Shown here: positions 14,991 to 26,419 of the stretch, in pieces | Layout: the number at the start of each line of letters is the position of its first letter | How positions within the stretch are numbered: position 1 is the first letter of the stretch | The notes under the pieces: model-generated | The model's input: the letters and a program-made list of their open reading frames with translations, nothing else | What the model was told of the DNA's origin: nothing | Databases searched by the model: none | Program-made: the position numbers and the translations under genes | NCBI RefSeq assembly: GCF_022965805.1 | Contig: NW_027330888.1 | Span: forward strand, 36,001 to 100,000 | DNA from: Primulina eburnea | Taxonomy: Eukaryota > Streptophyta > Magnoliopsida > Lamiales > Gesneriaceae | Direction of reading: 5' to 3' | Length of the DNA: 64,000 nucleotides

Positions 14991-15354
14991 TGGATTGACA
15001 TTTCTATGGACTTTATTTTGGGGTTGCCTAGGACTAAGAAGGGGATGTATTCTATTTTTGTTGTTGTGGATAGATTCTCTAAGATGTCACATTTTATAGC
15101 TTGTCATAAAACCGATGATGCTTCAAACATTGCGGATTTGTTCTTTAGAGAAGTCGCTAGGTTGCTTGGCATGCCTAGGACTATTGTTTCTGGTCGCGAT
15201 GTTAAATTCTTGAGTTACTTTTGGAAGACTTTATGGGCTGAACTTGGCACAAAATTGTTGTTTTCTACTATTTGTCATCCTCAAACAGATGGACAAACTG
15301 AAGTTGTCAATAGAACTTTGGGAACACTTTTGCGTGCTATTCTTAAAAAGAACT
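14991..15354 (+). pseudogene. Representative G-type monomer (364 bp), dead integrase core
   Basis: Type example of the G form, starting at the Trp codon. Diagnostic bases: gacatttctatggac, ggggttgcctaggactaag, cataaaacc, attgcgg, ggtcgcgatg and aagactttatgg. In frame, the first catalytic Asp is codon 7 (S-M-D-F). Sixty residues later, where the family has the second Asp (S-D-R-D), the codon is GGT (S-G-R-D). Thirty-five residues after that is the third acidic residue, Glu (G-Q-T-E). The spacing D-x60-[G]-x35-E matches the intact D-x60-D-x35-E of the chromovirus at 45006-49436. The monomer is therefore a catalytically dead fragment of about 121 codons. It lacks the HHCC zinc domain and the C-terminal region that a real integrase would have. 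Confidence 0.85.
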
Positions 15355-15718
15355 TGGATTGACATTTCTCTGGACTTTATTTTGGAGTTGCCTAGGCCTA
15401 AGAAGAGGAGGGATTCTATTTTTGTAGTTGTTGATAGATTCTCTAAGATGGCACATTTTATAGCTTGTCATGAAACCGATGATGCTTCAAACATTACGGA
15501 TTTGTTCTTTAGAGAAGTCGCTAGGTTGCATGGCATGCCAAGGACTATTGTTTCTCGTCGCAATGTTAAATTTTTGAGTTACTTTTGGAATAATTTATGG
15601 GCTAAACTTGGCACAAAATTGTTGTTTTCTACTACTTGTCATCCTCAAACGGATGGACAAACTGAAGTTGTCAATATAACTTTGGGAACACTTTTGCGTG
15701 CTATTCTTAAAAAGAACT
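15355..15718 (+). pseudogene. Representative R-type monomer (364 bp), dead integrase core
   Basis: Type example of the R form. It differs from the G form at linked sites: gacatttctctggac, ggagttgcctaggcctaag, aagaggaggg, gtagttgttgat, catgaaacc, attacgg, cgtcgcaatg and aataatttatgg. In frame the motif that should be S-D-R-D reads S-R-R-N, so both aspartates there are changed. The step GGT to CGT suggests that R monomers descend from G-like monomers. The first Asp and the final Glu are kept. R monomers are common throughout the array and predominate beyond about 58.4 kb. Confidence 0.85.
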
Positions 15719-16045
15719 TGGATTGACATTTCTATGGACTTTATTTTGGGGTTGTTGTGGATAGATTCTCTAAGATGGCACATTTTATAGCTTGTCATAA
15801 AACCGATGATGCTTCAAACATTGCGGATTTGTTCTTTAGAGAAGTCGCTAGGTTGCATGACATGCCTAGGACTATTGTTTCTCGTCGCAATGTTAAATTT
15901 TTGAGTTACTTTTGGAATAATTTATGGGCTAAACTTGGCACAAAATTGTTGTTTTCTACTACTTGTCATCCTCAAACGGATGGACAAACTGAAGTTGTCA
16001 ATAGAACTTTGGGAACACTTTTCCGTGCTATGCTTAAAAAGAACT
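15719..16045 (+). pseudogene. Representative 327-bp monomer (37-bp deletion)
   Basis: This form lacks 37 bp between ggggttg and ttgtggatag, so the text reads ggggttgttgtggatag. The lost part encodes the [11 protein letters not shown] stretch. Short repeats of the ttg/gttg type at both edges point to a slippage or microhomology deletion. Its length is exactly 109 codons, so unlike the 364-bp forms it preserves the reading frame across the junction. The S-R-R-N change is present. It usually follows an R-type monomer and ends each HOR unit. Confidence 0.8.
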
Positions 16046-16642
16046 TGGATTGACATTTCTATGGACTTTATTTTGGGGTTGCCTAGGACTAAGAAGGGGA
16101 TGTATTCTATTCTTGTTGTTGTGGATAGATTCTCTAAGATGGCACATTTTATAGCTTGTCATAAAACCGATGATGCTTCAAACATTGCGGATTTGTTCTT
16201 TAGAGAAGTCGCTAGGTTTCTTGGCATGCCTAGGACTATTGTTTCTGGTCGCGATGTTAAATTCTTGATATACTTTTGGAAGACTTTATGGGCTGAACTT
16301 GGCACAAAATTGTTGTTTTCTACTACTTGTCATCCTCAAACGGATGGAAACTGAAGTTGTCAATATAACTTTGGGAACATTTTATAGCTTGTCATAAAAC
16401 CGATGATGCTTCAAACATTGCGGATTTGTTCTTTAGAGAAGTCGCTAGGTTGCTTGGCATGCCTAGGACTATTGTTTCTGGTCGCGATGTTAAATTCTTG
16501 AGTTACTTTTGGAAGACTTTATGGGCTGAACTTGGCACAAAATTGTTGTTTTCTACTACTTGTCATCCTCAAACGAATGGACAAACTGAAGTTGTCAATA
16601 GAACTTTGGGAACACTTTTGCGTGCTATTATTAAAAAGAACT
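16046..16642 (+). pseudogene. Representative fused pair: G-type monomer plus 235-bp deletion form
   Basis: A G-type monomer whose end is fused to the middle of the next one. The text runs from tttgggaaca directly into ttttatagcttgtc near 16380. About 129 bp are missing across the monomer boundary, including the junction TGA and the first catalytic Asp of the second unit. The microhomology aca(t) at the breakpoint fits a deletion. In other copies the same junction is aacaatttatagc (for example near 9072 and 28982) instead of aacattttatagc, so there are two sublineages. This copy also lacks 2 bp (ggatggaaactg), giving 233 instead of 235. Confidence 0.8.
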
Positions 16643-18276
16643 TGGATTGACATTTCTCTGGACTTTATTTTGGAGTTGCATAGGCCTAAGAAGAGGAGGG
16701 ATTCTATTTTTGTAGTTGTTGATAGATTCTCTAAGATGGCACATTTTATAGCTTGCCATGAAACCGATGATGCTTCAAACATTACGGATTTGTTCTTTAG
16801 AGAAGTCGCTAGGTTGCATGGCATGCCAAGGACTATTGTTTCTCGTCGCAATGTTAAATTTTTGAGTTACTTTTGGAATAATTTATGGGCTAAACTTGGC
16901 ACAAAATTGTTGTTTTCTACTACATGTCATCCTCAAACGGATGGACAAACTGAAGTTGTCAATATAACTTTGGGAACACTTTTGCGTGCTATTCTTAAAA
17001 AGAACTTGGATTGACATTTCTAAGGACTTTATTTTGGGGTTGTTGTGGATAGATTCTCTAAGATGGCACATTTTATAGCTTGTCATAAAACCGATGATGC
17101 TTCAAACATTGCGGATTTGTTCTTTAGATAAGTCGCTAGGTTGCATGGCATGCCTAGGACTATTGTTTCTCGTCGCAATGTTACATTTTTGAGTTACTTT
17201 TGGAATAATTTATGGGCTAAACTTGGCACAAAATTGTTGTTTTCTACTACTTGTCATCCTCAAACGGATGGACAAACTGAAGTTGTCAATAGAACTTTGG
17301 GAACACTTTTCCGTGCTATTCTTAAAAAGAACTTGGATTGACATTTCTATGGACTTTATTTTGGGGTTGCCTAGGACTAAGAAGGGGATGTATTCTATTT
17401 TTGTTGTTGTGGATAGATTCTCTAAGATGTCACATTTTATAGCTTGTCATAAAACCGATGATGCTTCAAACATTGCGGATTTGTTCTTTAGAGAAGTCGC
17501 TAGGTTGCTTGGCATGCCTAGGACTATTGTTTCTGGTCGCGATGTTAAATTCTTGAGTTACTTTTGGAAGACTTTATGGGCTGAACTTGGCACAAAATTG
17601 TTGTTTTCTACTATTTGTCATCCTCAAACAGATGGACAAACTGAAGTTGTCAATAGAACTTTGGGAACACTTTTGCGTGCTATTCTTAAAAAAAACTTGG
17701 ATTGACATTTCTCTGGACTTTATTTTGGAGTTGCCTAGGCCTAAGAAGAGGAGGGATTCTATTTTTGTAGTTGTTGATAGATTCTCTAAGATGGCACATT
17801 TTATAGCTTGTCATGAAACCGATGATGCTTCAAACATTACGGATTTGTTCTTTAGAGAAGTCGCTAGGTTGCATGGCATGCCAAGGACTATTGTTTCTCG
17901 TCGCAATGTTAAATTTTTGAGTTACTTTTGGAATAATTTATGGGCTAAACTTGGCACAAAATTGTTGTTTTCTACTACTTGTCATCCTCAAACGGATGGA
18001 CAAACTGAAGTTGTCAATATAACTTTGGGAACACTTTTGCGTGCTATTCTTAAAAAGAACTTGGATTGACATTTCTATGGACTTTATTTTGGGGTTGTTG
18101 TGGATAGATTCTCTAAGATGGCACATTTTATAGCTTGTCATAAACCGATGATGCTTCAAACATTGCGGATTTGTTCTTTAGAGAAGTCGCTAGGTTGCAT
18201 GACATGCCTAGGACTATTGTTTCTCGTCGCAATGTTAAATTTTTGAGTTACTTTTGGAATAATTTATGGGCTAAAC

Positions 18277-21200
18277 TTGGCACAAAATTGTTGTTTTCTA
18301 CTACTTGTCATCCTCAAACGGATGGACAAACTGAAGTTGTCAATAGAACTTTGGGAACACTTTTCCGTGCTATTCTTAAAAAGAACTTGGATTGACATTT
18401 CTATGGACTTTATTTTGGGGTTGCCTAGGACTAAGAAGGGGATGTATTCTATTTTTGTTGTTGTGGATAGATTCTCTAAGATGGCACATTTTATAGCTTG
18501 TCATAAAACCGATGATGCTTCAAACATTGCGGATTTGTTCTTTAGAGAAGTCGCTAGGTTTCTTGGCATGCCTAGGACTATTGTTTCTGGTCGCGATGTT
18601 AAATTCTTGATATACTTTTGGAAGACTTTATGGGCTGAACTTGGCACAAAATTGTTCTTTTCTACTACTTGTCATCCTCAAACGGATGGACAAACTGAAG
18701 TTGTCAATATAACTTTGGGAACATTTTATAGCTTGTCATAAACCGATGATGCTTTAAACATTGCGGATTTGTTCTTTAGAGAAGTCGCTAGGTTGCTTGG
18801 CATGCCTAGGACTATTGTTTCTGGTCGCGATGTTACATTCTTGAGTTACTTTTGGAAGACTTTATGGGCTGAACTTGGCACAAAATTGTTGTTTTCTACT
18901 ACTTGTCATCCTCAAACGGATGGACAAACTTAAGTTGTCAATAGAACTTTGGGAACACTTTTGCGTGTTATTCTTAAAAAGAACTTGGATTGACATTTCT
19001 CTGGACTTTATTTTGGAGTTGCCTAGGCCTAAGAAGAGGAGGGATTCTATTTTTGTAGTTGTGGATAGATTCTCAAAGATGGCACATTTTATAGCTTGTC
19101 ATGAAACCGATGATGCTTCAAACATTACGGATTTGTTCTTTAGAGAAGTCGCTAGGTTGCATGGCATGCCTAGGACTATTGTTTCTCGTCGCAATGTTAA
19201 ATTTTTGAGTTACTTTTGGAATAATTTATGGGCTAAACTTGGCACAAAATTGTTGTTTTCTACTACTTGTCCTCCTCAAACGGATGGACAAACTGAAGTT
19301 GTCAATAGAACTTTGGGAACACTTTTCCGTGCTATTCTTAAAAAGAACTTGGATTGACATTTCTATGGACTTTATTTTGGGGTTGCCTAGGACTAAGAAG
19401 GGGATGTATTCTATTTTTGTTGTTGTGGAGAGATTCTCTAAGATGGCACATTTTATAGCTTGTCATAAAACCGATGATGCTTCAAACATTGCGGATTTGT
19501 TCTTTAGAGAAGTCGCTAGGTTTCTTGGCATGCCTAGGACTATTGTTTCTGGTCGCGATGTTAAATTCTTGATATACTTTTGTAAGACTTTATGGGCTGA
19601 ACTTGGCACAAAATTGTTGTTTTCTACTACTTGTCATCCTCAAACGGATGGACACACTGAAGTTGTCAATATAACTTTGGGAACATTTTATAGCTTGTCA
19701 TAAAACCGATGATGCTTCAAACATTGCGGATTTGTTCTTTAGAGAAGTCGCTAGGTTGCTTGGCATGCCTAGGACTATTGTTTCTGGTCGCGATGTTAAA
19801 TTTTTGAGTTACTTTTGGAAGACTTTATGGGCTGAACTTGGCACAAAATTGTTGTTTTCTACTACTTGTCATCCTCAAACGGATGGACAAACTGAAGTTG
19901 TCAATAGAACTTTGGGAACACTTTTGCGTGCTATTCTTAAAAAACTTGGATTGACATTTCTCTGGACTTTATTTTGGAGTTGCCTAGGCCTAAGAAGAGG
20001 AGGGATTCTATTTTTGTAGTGGTTGATAGATTCTCTAAGATGGCACATTTTATAGCTTGTCATGAAACCGATGATGCTTCAAACATTACAGATTTGTTCT
20101 TTAGAGAAGTCGCTAGGTTGCATGGCATGCCAAGGACTAATGTTTCTCGTCGCAATGTTAAATTTTTGAGTTACTTTTGGAATAATTTATGGGTTAAACT
20201 TGGCACAAAATTGTTGTTTTCTACTACTTGTCATCCTCAAACGGATGGACAAACTGAAGTTGTCAATATAACTTTGGGAACACTTTTGCGTGTTATTCTT
20301 AAAAAGAACTTGGATTGACATTTCTATGTACTTCATTTTGGGGTTGTTGTGGATAGATTCTCTAAGATGGCACATTTTATAGCTTGTCATAAAACCGATG
20401 ATGCTTCAAACATTGCGGATTTGTTCTTTAGAGAAGTCGCGAGGTTTCATGGCATGCCTAGGACTATTGTTTCTCGTCGCAATGTTAAATTTTTGAGTTA
20501 CTTTTGGAATAATTTATGGGCTAAACTTGGCACAAAATTGTTGTTTTCTACTACTTGTCATCCTCAAACGGATGGACAAACTGAAGTTGTCAATAGAACT
20601 TTGGGAACACTTTTCCGTGCTATTCTTAAAAAGAACTTGGATTGACATTTCTATGGACTTTATTTTGGGGTTGCCTAGGACTAAGAAAGGGATGTATTCT
20701 ATTTTTGTTGTTGTGGATAGATTCTCTAAGATGGCACATTTTATAGCTTGTCATAAAACCGATGATGCTTCAAACATTGCGGATTTGTTCTTTAGAGAAG
20801 TCGCTAGGTTGCTTGGCATGCCTAGGACTATTGTTTCTGGTCGCGATGTTAAATTCTTGAGTTACTTTTGGGAGACTTTATGGGCTGAACTTGGCGCAAA
20901 ATTGTTGTTTTCTACTACTTGTCATTCTCAAACGGATGGACAAACTGAAGTTGTCAATATAACTCTGGGAACAATTTATAGCTTGTCATAAAACCGATGA
21001 TGCTTCAAACATTGCAGATTTGTTCTTTAGAGAAGTCGCTAGGTTGCTTGGCATGCCTAGGACTATTGTTTCTCGTCGCAATGTTAAATTTTTGAGTTAC
21101 TTTTGGAATAATTTATGGACTAAACTTGGCACAAAATTGTTGTTTTCTACTACTTGTCATCCTCAAACAGATGGAAAAACTGAAGTTGTCAATAGAACTT

Positions 21201-22182
21201 TGGGAACACTTTTGCGTGCTATTCTTAAAAAAAACTTGGATTGACATTTCTCTGGACTTTATTTTGGAGTTGCCTAGGCCTAAGAAGAGGAGGGATTCTT
21301 TATTTGTAGTTGAGGATAGATTCTCTAAGATGGCACATTTTATAGCTTGTCATGAAACCGATGATGCTTCAAACATTACGGATTTGTTCTTTAGAGAAGT
21401 CGCTAGGTTGCATGGCATGCCTAGGACTATTGTTTCTCGTCGCAATGTTAAATTTTTGAGTTACTTTTGGAATAATTTATGGGCTAAACTTGGCAAAAAA
21501 TTGTTGTTTTCTACTACTTGTCATCCTCAAACGGATGGACAAACTGAAGTTGTCAATATAAAACTTTGGGAACACTTTTGCGTGCTATTCTTAAAAAGAA
21601 CTTGGATTGACATTTCTCTGGACTTTATTTTGGAGTTGCCTAGGCCTAAGAAGAGGAGGGATTCTATATTTGTAGTTGAGGATAGATTCTCTAAGATGGC
21701 ACATTTTATAGCTCGTCATGAAACCGATGATGCTTCAAACATTACGGATTTGTTCTTTAGAGAAGTCGCTAGGTTGCATGGCATGCCTAGGACTATTGTT
21801 TCTCGTCGCAATGTTAAATTTTTGAGTTACTTTTGGAATAATTTATGGGCTAAACTTGGCACAAAATTGTTGTTTTCTACTACTTGTCATCCTCAAACGG
21901 ATGGACAAACTGAAGTTGTCAATATAACTTTGGGAACACTTTTGCGTGCTACTCTTAAAAATAACTTGGATTGACATTACAATGGACTTTATTTTGGGGT
22001 TGTTGTGGATAGATTCTCTAAGATGGCACATTTTATAGCTTGTCATAAAACCGATGATGCTTCAAACATTGCGGATTTGTTCTTTAGAGAAGTCGCTAGG
22101 TTGCATGGCATGCCTAGGACTATTGTTTCTCGTCGCAATGTTAAATTTTTGAGTTACTTTTGGAATAATTTATGGGCTAAAC
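18277..22182 (+). repeat. Mixed HOR stretch (2250-bp heptamer then 1656-bp pentamer)
   Basis: Anchors at 18277, 18641, 18875, 19239, 19603, 19838, about 20200 and 20527 give a variant heptamer with two 235-type monomers. The next unit, 20527-22182, is the pentamer order with a 2-bp gain at 21558 (atataaaactttg). That gain happens to join two frames into an open stretch of 282 codons (21126-21974). This is a transition zone between the heptamer block and the tetramer block. Confidence 0.7.
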
Positions 22183-25100
22183 TAGGCACAAAATTGTTGT
22201 TTTCTACTACTTGTCATCCTCAAACGGATGGACAAACTGAAGTTGTCAATAGAACTTTGGGAACACTTTTCCGTGCTATGCTTAAAAAGAACTTGGATTG
22301 ACATTTCTATGGACTTTATTTTGGGGTTGCCTAGGACTAAGAAGGGGATGTATTCTATTTTTGTTGTTGTGGATAGATTCTCTAAGATGGCACATTTTAT
22401 AGCTTGTCATAAAACCGATGATGCTTCAAACATTGCGGATTTGTTCTTTAGAGAAGTCGCTAGGTTTCTTGGCATGCCTAGGACTATTGTTTCTGGTCGC
22501 GATGTTAAATTCTTGATATACTTTTGGAAGACTTTATGGGCTGAACTTGGCACAAAATTGTTGTTTTCTACTACTTGTCATCCTCAAACGGATGGACAAA
22601 CTGAAGTTGTCAATATAACTTTGGGAACATTTTATAGCTTGTCATAAAACCGATGATGCTTCAAACATTGCGGATTTGTTCTTTAGAGAAGTCGCTAGGT
22701 TGCTTGGCATGCCTAGGACTATTGTTTCTGGTTGCCATGTTAAATTCTTGAGTTACTTTTGGAAGACTTTATGGGCTGAACTTGGCACAAAATTGTTGTT
22801 TTCTACTACTTGTCATCCTCAAACGGATGGACAAACTGAAGTTGTCAATAGAACTTTGGGAACACTTTTGCGTGCTATTCTTAAAAAGAACTTGGATTGA
22901 AATTTCTCTGGACTTTATTTTGGAGTTGCCTAGGCCTAAGAAGAGGAGGGATTCTATTTTTGTAGTTGTTGATAGATTCTCTAAGATGGCACATTTTATA
23001 GCTTGCCATGAAACCGATGATGCTTCAAACATTACGGATTTGTTCTTTAGAGAAGTCGCTAGGTTGCATGGCATGCCAAAGACTATTGTTTCTCGTCGCA
23101 ATGTTAAATTTTTGAGTTACTTTTGGAGTAATTTATGGGCTAAACTTGGCACAAAATTGTTGTTTTCTACTACTTGTCATCCTCAAACGGATGGACAAAC
23201 TGAAGTTGTCAATATAACTTTGGGAACACTTTTGCGTGCTATTCCTAAAAAGAACTTGGATTGACATTTCTATGGACTTTATTTTGGGGTTGTTGTGGAT
23301 AGATTCTCTAAGATGGCACATTTTATAGCTTGTCATAAAACCGATGATGCTTCAAACATTGCGGATTTGTTCTTTAGAGAAGTCGCTAGGTTGCATGACA
23401 TGCCTAGGACTATTGTTTCTCGTCGCAATGTTAAATTTTTGAGTTACTTTTGGAATAATTTATGGGCTAAACTTGGCACAAAATTGTTGTTTTCTACTAC
23501 TTGTCATCCTCAAACGGATGGACAAACTGAAGTTGTCAATAGAACTTTGGGAACACTTTTCCGTGCTATTCTTAAAAAGAACTTGGATTGACATTTCTAT
23601 GGACTTTATTTTGGGGTTGCCTAGGACTAAGAAGGGGATGTATTCTATTTTTGTTGTTGTGGAGAGATTCTCTAAGATGGCACATTTTATAGCTTGTCAT
23701 AAAACCGATGATGCTTCAAACATTGCGGATTTGTTCTTTAGAGAAGTCGCTAGGTTTCTTGGCATGCCTAGGACTATTGTTTCTGGTCGCGATGTTAAAT
23801 TCTTGATATACTTTTGGAAGACTTTATGGGCTGAACTTGGCACAAAATTGTTATTTTCTACTACTTGTCATCCTTAAACGGATGGACAAACTGAAGTTGT
23901 CAATATAACTTTGGGAACATTTTATAGCTTGTCATAAAACCGATGATGCTTCAAACATTGCGGATTTCTTCTTTATAGAAGTCGCTAGGTTGCTTGGCAT
24001 GCCTAGGACTATTGTTTCTGGTCGCGATGTTAAATTCTTGAGTTACTTTTGGAAGACTATATGGGCTGAACTTGGCACAAAATTGTTGTTTTCTACTACT
24101 TGTCATCCTCAAACGGATGGACAAACTGAAGTTGTCAATAGAACTTTGGGAACACTTTTGCGTGCTATTCTTAAAAAGAACTTGGATTGACATTTCTCTG
24201 GACTTTATTTTGGAGTTGCCTACGCCTAAGAAGAGGAGGGATTCTATTTTTGTAGTTGTTGATAGATTCTCTAAGATGACACATTTTATAGCTTGTCATG
24301 AAACCGATGAAGCTTCAAACATTACGGATTTGTTCTTTAGAGAAGTCGCTAGGTTGCATGGCATGCCAAGGACTATTGTTTCTCGTCGCAATGTTAAATT
24401 TTTGAGTTACTTTTGGAATAATTTATGGGCTAAACTTGGCACAAAATTGTTGTTTTCTACTACTTGTCATCCTCTAACGGATGGACAAACTGAAGTTGTC
24501 AATATAACTTTGGGAACACTTTTGCGTGCTATTCTTAAAAATAACTTGGATTGACATTTCTATGGACTTTATTTTGGGGTTGTTGTGGATAGATTCTCTA
24601 AGATGGCACATTTTATAGCTTGTCATAAAACCGATGATGCTTCAAACATTGCGGATTTGTTCTTTAGAGAAGTCGCTAGGTTGCATGGCATGCCTAGGAC
24701 TATTGTTTCTCGTCGCAATGTTAAATTTTTGAGTTACTTTTGGAATAATTTATGGGCTAAACTTGACACAAAATTGTTGTTTTCTACTACTTGTCATCCT
24801 CAAACGGATGGACAAACTGAAGTTGTCAATAGAACTTTGGGAACACTTTTCCGTGCTATTCTTAAAAAGAACTTGGATTGACATTTCTATGGACTTTATT
24901 TTGGGGTTGCCTAGGACTAAGAAATGGATGTATTCTATTTTTGTTGTTGTGGATAGATTCTCTAATATGGCACATTTTATAGCTTGTCATAAAACCGATG
25001 ATGCTTCAAACATTGCGGATTTGTTCTTTAGAGAAGTCGCTAGGTTTCTTGGCATGCCTAGGACTATTGTTTCTGGTCGCGATGTTAAATTCTTGATATA

Positions 25101-26052
25101 CTTTTGGAAGACTTTATGGGCTGAACTTGGCACAAAATTGTTGTTTTCTACTACTTGTCATCCTCAAACGGATTGACAAACTGAAGTTGTCAATATAACT
25201 TTGGGAACATTTTATAGCTTGTCATAAAACCGATGATGCTTCAAACATTGCGGATTTGTTCTTTAGAGAAGTCGCTAGGTTGCTTGGCATGCCTAGGACT
25301 ATTGTTTCTGGTCGCGATGTTAAATTCTTGAGTTACTTTTGGAAGACTTTATGGGCTGAACTTGGCACAAAATTGTTGTTTTCTACTACTTGTCATCCTC
25401 AAACGGATGGACAAACTGAAGTTGTCAATAGAACTTTGGGAACACTTTTGCGTGTTATTCTTAAAAAGAACTTGGATTGACATTTCTCTGGACTTTATTT
25501 TGGAGTTGCCTAGGCCTAAGAAGAGGAGGGATTCTATTTTTGTAGTTGTTGATAGATTCTCTAAGATGACACATTTTATAGCTCGTCATGAAACCGATGA
25601 TGCTTCAAACATTACGGATTTGTTCTTTAGAGAAGTCGCTAGGTTGCATGGCAAGCCAAGGACTATTGTTTCTCGTCGCAATGTTAAATTTTTGAGTTAC
25701 TTTTGGAATAATTTATGGGCTAAACTTGGCACAAAATTGTTGTTTTCTACTACTTGTCATCCTCAAACGGATGGACAAACTGAAGTTGTCAATATAACTT
25801 TGGGAACACTTTTGCGTGCTATTCTTAAAAAGAACTTGGATTGACATTTCTATGGACTTTATTTTGGGGTTGTTGTGGATAGATTCTCTAAGATGGCACA
25901 TTTTATAGCTTGTCATAAAACAGATGATGCTTCAAACATTGCGGATTTGTTCTTTAGAGAAGTCGCTAGGTTGCATGGCATGCCTAGGACTATTGTTTCT
26001 CGTCGCAATGTTAAATTTTTGAGTTACTTTAGGAATAATTTATGGGCTAAAC
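22183..26052 (+). repeat. HOR block: 1290-bp tetramer, three copies
   Basis: Anchors at 22183, 23473, 24763 and 26053 are exactly 1290 bp apart. Each unit has monomer lengths 364, 235, 364, 327, which is the pentamer order with one 364-bp R monomer removed. The copies share the tail variant gatatacttttgg in the first monomer. This is a direct example of HOR size change by gain or loss of a whole monomer. Confidence 0.85.
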
Positions 26053-26419
26053 TTGGCACAAAATTGTTGTTTTCTACTACTTGTCATCCTCAAACGGATG
26101 GACAAACTGAAGTTGTCAATAGAACTTTGGGAACACTTTTCCGTGCTATTCTTAAAAAGAACTTGGATTGACATTTCTATGGACTTTATTTTGGGGTTGC
26201 CTAGGACTAAGAAGGGGATGTATTCTATTTTTGTTGTTGTGGATAGATTCTCTAAGATGGCACATTTTATAGCTTGTCATAAAACCGATGATGCTTCAAA
26301 CATTGCGGATTTGTTCTTTAGAGAAGTCGCTAGGTTGCATGGCATGCCTAGGACTATTGTTTCTGGTCGCGATGTTAAATTCTTGAGTTACTTTTGGAAA
26401 ACTTTATGGGCTGAACTTG

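Larger units (their letters stand above)
13592..18276 (+). repeat. HOR block: 2343-bp heptamer, two copies
   Basis: Units start at 13592 and 15935; the next anchor is 18277 (2343 and 2342 bp). The order of lengths is 364, 233, 364, 327, 364, 364, 327. Private variants recur in both copies: the 2-bp loss in ggatggaaactg (14000 and 16345), the early stop in tttagataagtc (14783 and 17126), acatgtcatcc (14580 and 16923) and gttacattt. The second copy ends with a 1-bp loss (cataaaccgatg near 18140). These shared variants show a recent block duplication. Confidence 0.87.
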
